Shown: piece by piece, positions 1-8,517 of the stretch | Position numbering within the stretch: position 1 is the first letter of the stretch | How the letters are laid out: the number at the start of each line of letters is the position of its first letter | DNA from: Nesterenkonia sp. PF2B19 | Lineage (GTDB): Bacteria; Actinomycetota; Actinomycetes; Actinomycetales; Micrococcaceae | Length of the DNA: 64,000 nucleotides | Assembly: GCF_001758425.2 (NCBI RefSeq) | Contig: NZ_MDSS02000009.1 | Span: 28,125-92,124, forward strand | Direction: 5' to 3' | Position numbers and translations under genes: made by a program | The notes under the pieces: model-generated | Databases searched by the model: none | What the model was told of the DNA's origin: nothing | What the model saw: the letters and a program-made list of their open reading frames with translations, nothing else

Positions 1-955
1 GCAGCATGCCGACGCCTTCGATGGGGCCCTTGAGCACGGCCGCGGTGGCGAAGAACGCGGCCAACGCGCCGACGGTGACGCCGGTGGTCTCCTCGTGGGC
101 CACCTGCCAGAGACCGATGAACAGGCAGATCCCCAGCACGGTCTCGGGCAGGGTGATCATCACCAGCAGGAAGCGCGCCAGGGTGCGGGCCTTGGCGACC
201 TCGGTGGTGCGCAGCCGGTCGGCCTGCGTCACGAACCCCTTGAGGGCGTGGTCGCCGCGCCCGAAGGCCTTGAGCACCCGGATGCCGTGCACGGACTCCT
301 CCACGGCGGTGGCGACGTCGCCGGCTTGGTCCTGGGCGCGGCGGGAGTAGAGGACGAACTTGTTCCGGAACTTGGGCCCGTAGACGATGATCGGGATCGC
401 GGCGGCCAGAAAGACCACGGCCAGCAGAGGGGAGAGCCGCATCATCAGGGTGAAGCCGACGATCACGCTGATCACCGAGGAGATGAACATGATCGAGCCG
501 AAGGCGAACCAGCGGCGCAGCAGGTTGAGGTCGGCGATGGCGCGCGACTGCAGCTGACCGGCGCCCCATGCGGAGTGGAAGGATGCCGGCAGGTCCTGGA
601 GCTTCTCGAACAGGCGGGTGCGCATGGCGGTCTCCGCATCCGAGGCCGGCGGGAGCACGAAGTACCGACGCAGGAAGAACAGGAAGGCCTCCAGCAGGCC
701 CAGAGCGAGGATGATGCCGGCGGCGGTCCAGACGGCCGAGGCCTCGGCGCCTTCGGCGAGCACGGAGTTGACCAGCACCTGGAGGACCTGCGGGATGGTC
801 AGCGCCACGATGCCTGCCCCGACGGCGGAGATCAGGCCCAGGGTCCAGCGCAGGCGGATGCCCTGCAGGTAGGGGTTGAGGCGCCCCAGCGCCTGCCACA
901 GCGAGCGGCGGCGGGTGGAGTTCTCTGATTCCAGGTGTCTTGCGTCTCGTTGCAT
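1..955 (-). CDS. ABC exporter, membrane-domain part (3' end outside window)
   Basis: The N-terminal 318 residues of a type I ABC exporter are visible, starting MQRDARHLES. Residues about 35-315 form the six-helix transmembrane domain, with hydrophobic runs such as LGLISAVGAGIVALTIP and the conserved EESVHGIRVLKAFGR segment that precedes the last helices. The ATP-binding cassette would lie beyond the window edge. Such proteins export lipids or drugs as dimers; the substrate cannot be told. No ribosome binding site precedes the ATG. A TAGGAT hexamer 10 bases upstream could be a -10 box, giving a nearly leaderless message. The family is clear; only the C-terminus is missing. Confidence 0.85.
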   Translation of the reverse strand, partial: MQRDARHLESENSTRRRSLWQALGRLNPYLQGIRLRWTLGLISAVGAGIVALTIPQVLQVLVNSVLAEGAEASAVWTAAGIILALGLLEAFLFFLRRYFVLPPASDAETAMRTRLFEKLQDLPASFHSAWGAGQLQSRAIADLNLLRRWFAFGSIMFISSVISVIVGFTLMMRLSPLLAVVFLAAAIPIIVYGPKFRNKFVLYSRRAQDQAGDVATAVEESVHGIRVLKAFGRGDHALKGFVTQADRLRTTEVAKARTLARFLLVMITLPETVLGICLFIGLWQVAHEETTGVTVGALAAFFATAAVLKGPIEGVGML

Positions 956-1826
956 CAGACAACTAATCCTAGTCTAAAGGAGTGGGCGGGGGAACTCCCT
1001 GGGGCGGAGAGGTCCTGGTCTGCCGGGCATGCCGGCGGGGCGGTCCCGACGGCGAGGTGCCGCGCTGAGGCTGGGCGGAGCCGTCGCTGGAACGGCACCG
1101 CCGCTGGAACGGCACGGGAGCGTTGGTGCCAGTGCGCACCAGAACCCCTCCGGTGGCACCGGTGCAGTCACGCCGCTCCCCGGCTGCGGGTGCCCACGGG
1201 CCGGGGCGTCACGCGGCCGGCTGCGCGACGGGACCGATGGCCCTGGATGACGTGGTCACGCGCCGTGGGGACGTACCTGGTCATGGGTCCGTTCCCGGCC
1301 CAGCGGCACGTCGTACCTCGCCCCGTCGTACCTCACCTCGTCGTGCCTCGCCTTGTCGTGGCTCGCCTTGTCGTGGCTCGCGTCGAGGTGCGGCGCTTCG
1401 AGATGCCGCACTCCGAGGGGCTCGACGCCGCGGTGCCTCATTCCGCAGTGCCCAGGCCCGTCGGCTCCACTTCGTGCAGCGCCGGCGGGGGTCCGTCCAT
1501 TCCCCGCCCCGCTGTGCATCGGTGATTCTGGGAGGAGCATCGGTGGTTCCAGGCGGAGCGCTGCACCGTCCGGCCTGGAGGGCACCCCATCCCCGTCAGA
1601 ACAATCGCGCGTCAGGTCTCCCGTGTGACACATGCTACCCCTCCGTGCTGACAGATTCCTCCGGCGGGCTCCGGCGCACGGGGTGCATGATTCCCGGAAT
1701 ATCATCGACAGGCCTGGTCAGCCGCGGTGTTGAGGCCCTGGACGGTGGTTTCCTGCAAGAACTACTGTGGACGGCATGACGCGAGGACATCAGTCCAGCG
1801 AAGACATCAGCCCAGCGAGGGGACCC
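956..1826. other. Long non-coding gap with degenerate repeats
   Basis: About 870 bases between divergent genes hold no recognisable gene. Open frames cross it on both strands, but their translations are low-complexity Arg/Pro/Gly strings without family features. The middle is a 15-bp tandem repeat, listed separately. Near the left end an AT-rich segment (961-977) probably holds the promoter of the ABC exporter gene. Near the right end, AGGGG at 1818-1822 is the ribosome binding site of the next gene. Confidence 0.6.
1309..1458. repeat. 15-bp tandem repeat, about ten degenerate units
   Basis: Ten consecutive 15-base units follow one another without gaps. The first five are close copies, such as CGTCGTACCTCGCCC and TGTCGTGGCTCGCCT; units six to ten keep only the CG..GTGC core. 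Because 15 is a multiple of three, the forward frame reads as pentapeptides (VVPRP, VVPHL, VVPRL, VVARL) and the reverse frame as SHDKA/RHDEV-type pentapeptides. Neither frame has a convincing start or family match, so I treat the array as non-coding. Confidence 0.75.
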
Positions 1827-2147
1827 ATGACAGAGCAGATCGGCGCCGGTGGAGGTTACCCGGGGAGCCAGAAGTCGCGGATGGATCCGACGGCGCGCCG
1901 ATGCGTGGGGTGGGCCGTGGCCTGCCTCGTGATCGGTTCCCTGGTGGTGGCCATCTTCCCGCCTGTGCTCATGTGGCTGGCGACGTCGGCCGGGCAGCCC
2001 GGCCAGGTCCTGCTCACCGTCGTCGAGCCGGTGGTGTCGATTCTGCGCTGGTCGCTGTTCCCTCTCGGCGCCGCGCTCATCGGGGCCGCCGTCGTGATCC
2101 AGTGGCTGGCCACCCGGCTTCGGTTGGAGGTCCGTCAGCGCCGCTGA
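1827..2147 (+). CDS. Small two-helix membrane protein, unknown function
   Basis: The 106-residue product starts MTEQIGAGGG, chosen because a GAGGGG ribosome binding site sits just upstream; an earlier in-frame ATG at 1767 has none. Two strong hydrophobic helices are visible, at about residues 29-52 (CVGWAVACLVIGSLVVAIFP) and 70-95. A short basic tail ends the protein (RLRLEVRQRR). It lies tail to tail with the metallophosphoesterase gene, with only 15 bases between stops. I do not recognise the family. Confidence 0.7.
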   Translation: MTEQIGAGGGYPGSQKSRMDPTARRCVGWAVACLVIGSLVVAIFPPVLMWLATSAGQPGQVLLTVVEPVVSILRWSLFPLGAALIGAAVVIQWLATRLRLEVRQRR

Positions 2148-2162
2148 GGCCCGAGCCGCACG

Positions 2163-3152
2163 TCACCGGTGGGGGAACAGATCCAGCACAGTCGCCTCCG
2201 GCGGGCAGTTGAACCGGATCGGCGCCGTGGCCGAGGTGCCGATGCCGGCGGAGACATGCAGCGGCACCTTTCGCCCGCCGGTGGAGGTGACCGTGGACAG
2301 GCCGCTGGCCTGCGTGGTCGGCAGATCGCAGTTGGTGGTCAGCGCACGGCCGCCCGGCAAGCAGACCTGGCCGCCATGGGTATGGCCGGACAGGATCAGG
2401 TCCGCGCCCGCGTCGGCGAATCGGCTCAGTATGCGCGAGACCGGAGCGTGGGCCACACCGAGGCGCAGAGCCTTCGACGACGCCACGCCTCGCGGCCAGC
2501 CGGAGAACCGGTCGCGTCCGATGTGCGGATCGTCCACCCCGCTGAACAGCACCGGAGTCGCGCCCACCGTCATCGCGTGATGTCGGTTGCTCAGGCTCAC
2601 CCAGCCCGAGGCCCCGAAGGCGGCGAACAGCCGCCTCCAGGGCAGCTCCAGCCGGTCCGGCTCGTGTTCCGAGGGCGCTCGCAGGTAGCTCAGCGGGTTC
2701 TTCAGCCGCGGACCGTAGTAGTCGTTCGACCCCGGCACGTAGACCCCGGGGAATCGGCGCAGCGGGGCCAGGGCCTCCAGAACCTCGTCCACGGCGTCCG
2801 GGTGGGAGAGGTTGTCCCCGGTGTTGACCACCAGGTCAGGCTGCAGCTCGGCCAGGGCCCGCAGCCACGCGAACTTCTTCTCCTGGCCCGGCACATAGTG
2901 GATGTCGGAGATGTGCAGGATCCGCAGCGGGACCTGCCCCGGGGGTAGGATCTCCAGCTGCTCGAAACGCGTGGTGAATCGGGTCAGGCCTACACGATGC
3001 GCATAGGTCATCAGGCCGGCCCCGACGACGGCGCCCACGCCCGCCGCAGCCAGGCCCCACCGGGTGGCGGTGCGCAGGCTGGACGGAACGGCCGACGAGT
3101 GGCGGGAGGGCAGCCGCGAGGGCAGGGACGGATCAGGCGTCGACGGGCTCAT
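2163..3152 (-). CDS. Membrane-anchored metallophosphoesterase
   Basis: A 329-residue calcineurin-like phosphoesterase. An N-terminal helix at residues 33-50 anchors it in the membrane with the catalytic domain probably outside. The metal-binding motifs appear in order: SDIH (about 82-85), GDN, GSNDY (where GNHE is usual), and GHTHGGQ near the C-terminus. Such enzymes cleave phosphoesters of lipids or nucleotides with two metal ions; the substrate is not evident. It follows the penicillin-binding protein gene on the same strand with a 14-base gap, an arrangement also seen beside ponA2 in mycobacteria, so the two are probably cotranscribed. Confidence 0.88.
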   Translation of the reverse strand: MSPSTPDPSLPSRLPSRHSSAVPSSLRTATRWGLAAAGVGAVVGAGLMTYAHRVGLTRFTTRFEQLEILPPGQVPLRILHISDIHYVPGQEKKFAWLRALAELQPDLVVNTGDNLSHPDAVDEVLEALAPLRRFPGVYVPGSNDYYGPRLKNPLSYLRAPSEHEPDRLELPWRRLFAAFGASGWVSLSNRHHAMTVGATPVLFSGVDDPHIGRDRFSGWPRGVASSKALRLGVAHAPVSRILSRFADAGADLILSGHTHGGQVCLPGGRALTTNCDLPTTQASGLSTVTSTGGRKVPLHVSAGIGTSATAPIRFNCPPEATVLDLFPHR

Positions 3153-3166
3153 CGTGAGGAGGAGCT

Positions 3167-5431
3167 TCAGTCGTCGTCCGAGTCGGAGTCATCTCCGTCG
3201 TCGTCGCTGTCGCTGCCGTCACTGTCACTGCCGTCAGCGTCGTCGATGTCCGGGACGTCGTCGCTGTCGGAGCTTCCGCCGCCACGCTCGGTGCCGTCGT
3301 TCTCCCAGGAGTAGCGGTCGGAGGACTCCGGGTCGTCCCAGGGGGAGTCCTCGGGCTCCGGGAACTCGTCGGTGGAGTAGTTCGGGGCCACCTGGTTCAT
3401 GTAGTCCAGCCACATGGGCCCGGCGATGATGGAGCCCCACACGTCGTCGAAGAAGACGCCGCCGATGGTCTCGCCGTTCAGGGAGTAGTCCTCGCCCACT
3501 CCGTTCGGGTTGCCCACCCAGCTGGCCGTGGACAGGCCGCGGGAGAAGCCGATGAACCAGGTGGAGGACTCGAAGTTGTTGGTGCCGGTCTTCCCCGCCA
3601 TCGGGAACTGCGGGTCGCCGTCGGCGGTGCGATCTTCGGCGATGCGGATGAGCGTCTCGTTCAACTGGGCGACGACCTCCTCATCGATGACCTGCTCGCA
3701 GTCAGCCTCCGGGGTCTCGTACGTGTTGCCGTTGGTGTCCGTCACCTCGGCGATGGCCCGGGGACGGCAGTATTCGCCGTCGTTGGCCAAGGTGGCGAAG
3801 GCGCTCGCCTGGGTCAGCGGAGAGACCTCCTGGGCGCCGAGCACGAACGACGGGTGGCTCGGGTCCAATCCGCTGCCATCCCGTGCCGAGTGGTATCCGA
3901 CGCGGTTCATCAGCCCTGTGATGTCGCACAGGTCGAGCTCGTGGGCGGTGGCCACCGTGGCCGTGTTAATCGACCAGTAGAGGCCGTAGTCCACGGTCAT
4001 CTCACGCTTCATGTCGCGGATGGCGTTGTTGATGGGCCAGCGGTCTGTGTTCCGGGCGATGCCGTTGTCCAGGCAGCTCGCCTCCCACGACTCCAGGGCC
4101 GGATACTCGTCGACGCTCGCGTCGATCTTGTCCCCCATGGAGTTGCCGTCCTCCAACCAGGCAGCGGCGACGAACGGCTTCAGGGTGGAGCCTCCCTGGA
4201 AGCCACCGCTGCTGCCGTAGTCGAAGTCAGTGTTGTAGTTGACGTTCGTCCCGCCGGTCTGTTCGGTGTCGTACGGCGTGTTCTGGGCCATCGCCTTGAC
4301 CTCACCGGTGCCCGGCTCGACGGAGACCAGCGCAGCGGCGGCTTCGGAGGGGTCGCCCGCCGGCACAGCGTTCTGCGTCTCCTCTTCAGCAGCCTCCTGG
4401 GCATCGGGGTCCAGTGTGGTGGTGATGCGCAGGCCGCCGCGCTCCAGCAGCTGCTCACGGGAGGCGCGGTCCGGGCCGTAGGCGTCGCTGCTCAGGAACA
4501 GCTCGACCACGTAGTCGCAGAAATGGTTGGCCATGGAGGCGTTGAAGCAGCCGGCGCTCTCCGGGTTGGGGTCCAGCGACTCCTCGAGATCCACCTCGAC
4601 GGCGTCCTCGTACTCCTCCTGCGTGATGTAGTCATTGCGCAGCATGGCGGAGAGCACGGTGTTGCGACGGTTCTCCGCGGCGTCGGGGTTGACCAGCGGG
4701 TTGTAGCCGTTCGGCGACTGCACGATGCCGGCCAACGTGGCGGCCTGGGCGACGTCCAGATCCGCCGCGGAGACGCCCCAGTACGCCTGGGCGGCCGCCT
4801 CCACGCCGTAGTTCCGCCCACCCAGGAGCACGATGTTCAGGTACCCCTCGAGGATCTCGTCCTTGGTCATCTCCTGCTCGATGGAGACCGACAGCTTCAT
4901 CTCGCGGAGCTTGTCCGCGTAGGTCTTGGAGCCGGAGATCGTCAGACGGTCCTCGCCGCGGAGGAAGTCCGCATTGATCAGCACGTTGTTCACGTACTGC
5001 TGGGTGATGGTGGAGGCGCCCTGCTGGGAGTCCGAGGTGACGTTGTGCACCATCGCACGGCCCAGTCCGCGGGCATCCACACCGCCGTGCTCGTAGAACC
5101 GCTCGTCCTCGATGGCGACGATCGCGTCCTGCATCTCCTGAGAGATGTCCTCGATGCCCACCGGCTTCCGGTTCTCCGCGTAGAACTGGGCGATCTCCGT
5201 CCCGTCCTCGGCGAGGATGTGGGAGGGCACCGACAGCGGCTCCTCGCGCAGCTCGGCCGGCAGCTGCTCGAGCATCTCAGAGCCGGCCGCGGCAGCGGCA
5301 CCGCCGGAGGCGGCGAGGGGGAAGATGAGACCCGCGGCCAGCACGCCGCACAGCGCACTCACGCCCAGGAAGGACATGATCTTGCCGAGCGTCGTGGCAG
5401 TGTCGAAGAGGGGAGATTTACGGGGCGCCAT
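3167..5431 (-). CDS. Bifunctional penicillin-binding protein (transglycosylase/transpeptidase)
   Basis: A class A penicillin-binding protein of about 754 residues that polymerises and cross-links peptidoglycan. After a short cytoplasmic end and one helix (about 18-42), the glycosyltransferase domain shows EDERFYEHGGVD and GASTITQQYVNN. The transpeptidase domain has STLKPF (SxxK with the active serine), SINTA (SxN) and KTGTNN (KTG). The start MAPRK is preceded by GGAG; an ATG three codons earlier is possible. The C-terminus is an Asp/Ser-rich tail, where mycobacterial PonA2 carries a PASTA domain. Transcribed divergently from the small gene at 5498. Confidence 0.93.
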   Translation of the reverse strand: MAPRKSPLFDTATTLGKIMSFLGVSALCGVLAAGLIFPLAASGGAAAAAGSEMLEQLPAELREEPLSVPSHILAEDGTEIAQFYAENRKPVGIEDISQEMQDAIVAIEDERFYEHGGVDARGLGRAMVHNVTSDSQQGASTITQQYVNNVLINADFLRGEDRLTISGSKTYADKLREMKLSVSIEQEMTKDEILEGYLNIVLLGGRNYGVEAAAQAYWGVSAADLDVAQAATLAGIVQSPNGYNPLVNPDAAENRRNTVLSAMLRNDYITQEEYEDAVEVDLEESLDPNPESAGCFNASMANHFCDYVVELFLSSDAYGPDRASREQLLERGGLRITTTLDPDAQEAAEEETQNAVPAGDPSEAAAALVSVEPGTGEVKAMAQNTPYDTEQTGGTNVNYNTDFDYGSSGGFQGGSTLKPFVAAAWLEDGNSMGDKIDASVDEYPALESWEASCLDNGIARNTDRWPINNAIRDMKREMTVDYGLYWSINTATVATAHELDLCDITGLMNRVGYHSARDGSGLDPSHPSFVLGAQEVSPLTQASAFATLANDGEYCRPRAIAEVTDTNGNTYETPEADCEQVIDEEVVAQLNETLIRIAEDRTADGDPQFPMAGKTGTNNFESSTWFIGFSRGLSTASWVGNPNGVGEDYSLNGETIGGVFFDDVWGSIIAGPMWLDYMNQVAPNYSTDEFPEPEDSPWDDPESSDRYSWENDGTERGGGSSDSDDVPDIDDADGSDSDGSDSDDDGDDSDSDDD

Positions 5432-5497
5432 AGGCTCCATGGTAGCGGGCACGGTCAAACCCGTCCCTGGGAGGTTCCTGGAGGTTAGGCTGGGCGC

Positions 5498-5665
5498 ATG
5501 ACTTCTGTGACCCAGTGGGAATACGCCACGATTCCGCTCATCATCCACAACACGAAGGCCATCCTGGACCAGTGGGGCGAGGACGGCTGGGAGCTCGTCA
5601 CCGTGCTGCCCGGCCCGGACGGCAACGCCCCGGTGGCCTACCTGAAGCGGCCGAAGAACGTCTGA
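5498..5665 (+). CDS. Small conserved protein, DUF4177-like
   Basis: A 55-residue protein starting MTSVTQWEYATIP and ending YLKRPKNV. The Trp-Glu-Tyr start, the ILDQWGEDGWELV centre and the AYLKRP end match the short DUF4177-like proteins that often precede a RidA gene in actinobacteria. It is encoded 35 bases before ridA on the same strand and probably shares its transcript. GAGG and GGAGG segments lie at 5471-5485, somewhat far from the ATG. Function is unknown. Confidence 0.8.
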   Translation: MTSVTQWEYATIPLIIHNTKAILDQWGEDGWELVTVLPGPDGNAPVAYLKRPKNV

Positions 5666-5700
5666 CCCGCGCATCTGACCGCACGTCTGATCGGAGCCCC

Positions 5701-6180
5701 ATGACTGAGACCAGCCAGACCAGCACCGTGGAGGCCCGCCTGGCGGACCTCGGCCTCACCGTGCCCGAGGTCGTCCCGCCCGTGGCCGCCTACCAGCCGG
5801 CCGACGTCGCCGACGGCGTCGTCTACACCGCCGGCCAGCTCCCGCTGGTGGACGGGACGCTGCCGCTGACCGGCAAGGTGGGCGCCGAGGTCACCGAGGA
5901 GCAGGCCTACGACCTCGCCCGGCAGTGCGCACTGAACTGCCTGGCCGCGCTGAAGCACGCGGTGGGAGACCTCGACCGCATCACCCGCATCGCCAAGGTG
6001 GGCGGATTCGTGGCCTCCGCACCCAGCTTCACCGGTCAGCCGAAGGTGCTCAACGGCGCCTCCGAGCTGTTCGGGCAGGCCTTCGGAGACCTGGGGCAGC
6101 ACGCCCGCAGCGCCGTCGGTGTGGCCGTCCTGCCGCTGGACACCCCCGTGGAGGTCGACGTCATCGCGCACTTCCGCTGA
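5701..6180 (+). CDS. RidA family protein
   Basis: A 159-residue member of the YjgF/YER057c/UK114 family. RidA proteins hydrolyse reactive enamine/imine intermediates from PLP enzymes, protecting the cell from 2-aminoacrylate. The sequence has the family features: VVYTAGQLPLVDG near residue 40, NCLAALKHAVGDLDRI in the middle, and the C-terminal RSAVGVAVLPLDTPVEVD, whose conserved Arg binds the substrate carboxylate. The start MTETSQTS is chosen because GGAG lies 4 bases upstream. It is the longer actinobacterial variant; strict deaminase activity is not proven by sequence. Confidence 0.88.
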   Translation: MTETSQTSTVEARLADLGLTVPEVVPPVAAYQPADVADGVVYTAGQLPLVDGTLPLTGKVGAEVTEEQAYDLARQCALNCLAALKHAVGDLDRITRIAKVGGFVASAPSFTGQPKVLNGASELFGQAFGDLGQHARSAVGVAVLPLDTPVEVDVIAHFR

Positions 6181-6196
6181 GTGAGCGAGTCCACAC

Positions 6197-6252
6197 GGAG
6201 AGATCGTCTCTTTCTGAGAGATCGCCCCTGAATCCAGCGACGATCTCTCAGG
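6197..6252. repeat. GAGAGATCG direct and inverted repeats
   Basis: GAGAGATCG occurs at 6198-6206 and 6216-6224 and again inverted as CGATCTCTC at 6241-6249. The second and third copies form an inverted repeat with 11-base arms (6214-6224 and 6241-6251) around 16 bases. The block lies in the gap between the convergent ridA and crp genes. It may be a secondary hairpin or a remnant repeat; no protein site is recognised. Confidence 0.45.
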
Positions 6253-6312
6253 AAGACACGATCCTCGGGTGGCAGTCGACGTCGCGCACGTCCACAGACA
6301 CGACGCAGCAGA

Positions 6313-6354
6313 CACGACGAAGGGGACCGGATGATTCCGGTCCCCTTCGTCGTG
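6313..6354. terminator. Bidirectional terminator between ridA and crp
   Basis: A perfect 18-base stem, CACGACGAAGGGGACCGG at 6313-6330 with its complement at 6337-6354, closed by a six-base loop. It sits between convergent genes, 35 bases beyond the crp stop. There is no T-run, which is common for actinobacterial terminators. Confidence 0.85.
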
Positions 6355-6388
6355 CTCGCCCCTGGGGCAGGTGATGCGTGTGCTGCGG

Positions 6389-7066
6389 TCAGCGGGAGCG
6401 CTGGCGGATCCGCTGGATGTCCAGGATCACGACGGCGCGGGCCTCCAGGCGCAGCCAGCCGCGCTGGACGAACTCGGCGAGCGCCTTGTTCACGGTCTCG
6501 CGCGAGGCGCCGACCAGCTGGGCCAGCTCCTCCTGGGTGAGCTCGTGGGCCACCAGCACACCATCCGGGGCGGGACGGCCGAAGCGGTCCGCCAGGTCCA
6601 GCAGAGCCTTGGCCACACGGCCGGGGACGTCGGAGAACACCAGGTCGGCCAGGGACTCGTTGGTGCGGGTCAGGCGCTTGGCCAGAGCCTGCAGCAGCTG
6701 CACCGAGACCTCAGGGGTGGAGGTGATGACCTCGCGCAGGCTCTCGTGCTTCAGGCCCGCCAGGCGGGTCTCGGAGACCGCAGTGGCGGTGGCAGTGCGC
6801 GGCGCCGGGTTGAACAGCGCCATCTCGCCGAAGATCTCACCGGGGCCGAGCACGGCCAGCAGGTTCTCGCGGCCGTCCGGAGTGGTGCGGCCGAGCTTGA
6901 TCTTGCCCGAGACGATGAAGTAGAGCTGATCGCCCTGGTCACCCTCGTGGAAGATGGAGCTCCCGCGGGAGAGATCGACCTCGGAGAGCTCCGCGGTCAG
7001 TGCGGCGAAGACGTCGTCGTCGACAGTCGCGAACAGAGGCGCGCGACGCAGTACTTCAAGATCCAT
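6389..7066 (-). CDS. crp: Crp/Fnr family regulator (GlxR/Crp type)
   Basis: A 225-residue global regulator. The N-terminal half is a cyclic-nucleotide-binding domain (MDLEVLRRAPLFATVDDDVF through LGPGEIFGEMALF and PRTATATA, the phosphate-binding cassette). The C-terminal half is a winged helix with the recognition segment LTQEELAQLVGASRETVNKAL. The start MDLEVL follows a GGAAG-type ribosome binding site; upstream codons in frame look non-coding. It sits near nth, marP and acs, the same neighbourhood as mycobacterial crp. Such proteins bind TGTGA-N6-TCACA boxes and control carbon metabolism; one such box lies upstream of acs at 13406. Confidence 0.93.
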   Translation of the reverse strand: MDLEVLRRAPLFATVDDDVFAALTAELSEVDLSRGSSIFHEGDQGDQLYFIVSGKIKLGRTTPDGRENLLAVLGPGEIFGEMALFNPAPRTATATAVSETRLAGLKHESLREVITSTPEVSVQLLQALAKRLTRTNESLADLVFSDVPGRVAKALLDLADRFGRPAPDGVLVAHELTQEELAQLVGASRETVNKALAEFVQRGWLRLEARAVVILDIQRIRQRSR

Positions 7067-7250
7067 GGTCTTCCGTTCTTCCTCTCCGAGATGCATGCTG
7101 TCTCGCTGGTAAGAAAGTATCAGGTCAGCGGCGAAGTGGGAAACGTCCAGGATAGCCGTGGCGTGCCCCTGGAGCCGTATCCGGGGCGTGTCAGGCGGGT
7201 GTGTCATCCTGGTGCCTGCTGTTCAGACCCCTCCCGAGAGGAGCCCTGAG

Positions 7251-8429
7251 ATGGGTGTCACCCTGCTCGACGTGATCCTGGTGCTCGTCCTGCTCGGGTT
7301 CCTGATCGCCGGGCTGCGCAAGGGCATCTGGATCACCGTGGGGGGCCTCGCCGGCTTCCTCGTGGGTGCCGTCGCGGCGTTCTTCTCCATCCCGCTGGTG
7401 GCCGGATGGGTGCCGGATCCGCTGTGGCGCATCGTCGCCGTCATCGCGACCGCCATCGTCCTGGTCGTCGCCGGGCACGCACTGGGGACCACCGCCGGCG
7501 CGGAGGTGCAGCGGATGTTCCGCTCGCCCACCGTCCGGACCTTGGGCTCGCTCGTCGGAGGTGCGCTCAACGTCGTCGTCGCGGTCTTCGTCATCGCCGC
7601 GCTGTCGCTCTCTGTGGGCGCGATGGGTTTCCCCCAGGTCAACCAGCACATGCGCCAGTCCAGCGTGCTGCAGGGCATCACCTCGGTGATGCCGGAGCGG
7701 GCGGAGGCGTGGATCGCGCAGATCCGCGCGCGCGTCATGGAGTCTGACATCCCGGAGCTCGCCCAGACGCTCGTGCCGGAGAGCGACGAGGCCCCGGACA
7801 GCGAGGACCTCAGCGCCGCGGCCGACCAGGCTTCCCAGTCGGTGGCCAGGATCACCGGCGTGGCGGATCAGTGCGGGCTGAGCCAGTCCGGCTCGGGCTT
7901 CGTGGTCTCGCCCACGCGTGTGGTCACCAACGCGCATGTGGTCGCCGGGGTCAACGAGCCTACCGTGGAGCTGCGGGACGGGCAGGTGGCCTCCGCCCGG
8001 GTGGTGCACTTCGACGCCGCGGAGGACCTCGCGCTGCTGGCCGTGGACGGCCTGGACGCGGCCCCGCTGGAGATCGGCGACCCGCTGGACCCCGGGGACA
8101 CCGGATTCGTCATGGGCTATCCCGCCGGCGGGCCGTTCCATGCGGGCACCGCTGTGGTCCAGGCCCGGGACGTCTCCCAGGTCAACAACATCTACGGCAG
8201 CTCGCCGTCCTCCCTGGAGATCTATCAGCTCAACGCCGACGTCCGGCAGGGCAACTCGGGCGGGCCGCTCATCGACGCCGACGGCGACGTCGCCGGTGTG
8301 GTCTTCGCCCGCGCCATGGAGGGCAGCGCAGTCGGCTTCGCGCTCACCGCCGAGGAGGCCGGGGACGTGCTGACCAGCCCGGACTCCTACACGGAGGCGG
8401 TCTCCACCGGGCAGTGCGTGGAGCGCTGA
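7251..8429 (+). CDS. MarP-like membrane serine protease (CvpA plus trypsin domains)
   Basis: A 392-residue protein. Residues 1-130 hold four hydrophobic helices of the CvpA/colicin V type, starting MGVTLLDVILVLVLLGFLIA. Residues 190-390 are a trypsin-fold protease on the outer face. The triad is visible: His in TNAHVVAG (about 229), Asp in AEDLALL (about 259) and Ser in GNSGGPL (about 336). Two cysteines (GVADQCGLS and TGQCVER) could form the disulfide known from mycobacterial MarP, which protects against acid and oxidative stress. The start follows GAGAGGAG by 8 bases. Divergent from crp. Confidence 0.92.
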   Translation: MGVTLLDVILVLVLLGFLIAGLRKGIWITVGGLAGFLVGAVAAFFSIPLVAGWVPDPLWRIVAVIATAIVLVVAGHALGTTAGAEVQRMFRSPTVRTLGSLVGGALNVVVAVFVIAALSLSVGAMGFPQVNQHMRQSSVLQGITSVMPERAEAWIAQIRARVMESDIPELAQTLVPESDEAPDSEDLSAAADQASQSVARITGVADQCGLSQSGSGFVVSPTRVVTNAHVVAGVNEPTVELRDGQVASARVVHFDAAEDLALLAVDGLDAAPLEIGDPLDPGDTGFVMGYPAGGPFHAGTAVVQARDVSQVNNIYGSSPSSLEIYQLNADVRQGNSGGPLIDADGDVAGVVFARAMEGSAVGFALTAEEAGDVLTSPDSYTEAVSTGQCVER

Positions 8430-8517
8430 GCCAGTTTCCTCCGCCTCTGCGGGGCGGCGGCCAGGATGGCTCCGGCATCGGCTCCCGGGATGACGACCGG
8501 GGCGAACAGCGGGGCGA

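Noticed and set aside
1309..1458. CRISPR array
   Set aside because: Units are 15 bases with no spacers and no cas genes nearby.
6197..6252. Crp operator at the end of crp
   Set aside because: The GAGAGATCG repeats do not match TGTGA-N6-TCACA and lie downstream of both genes.
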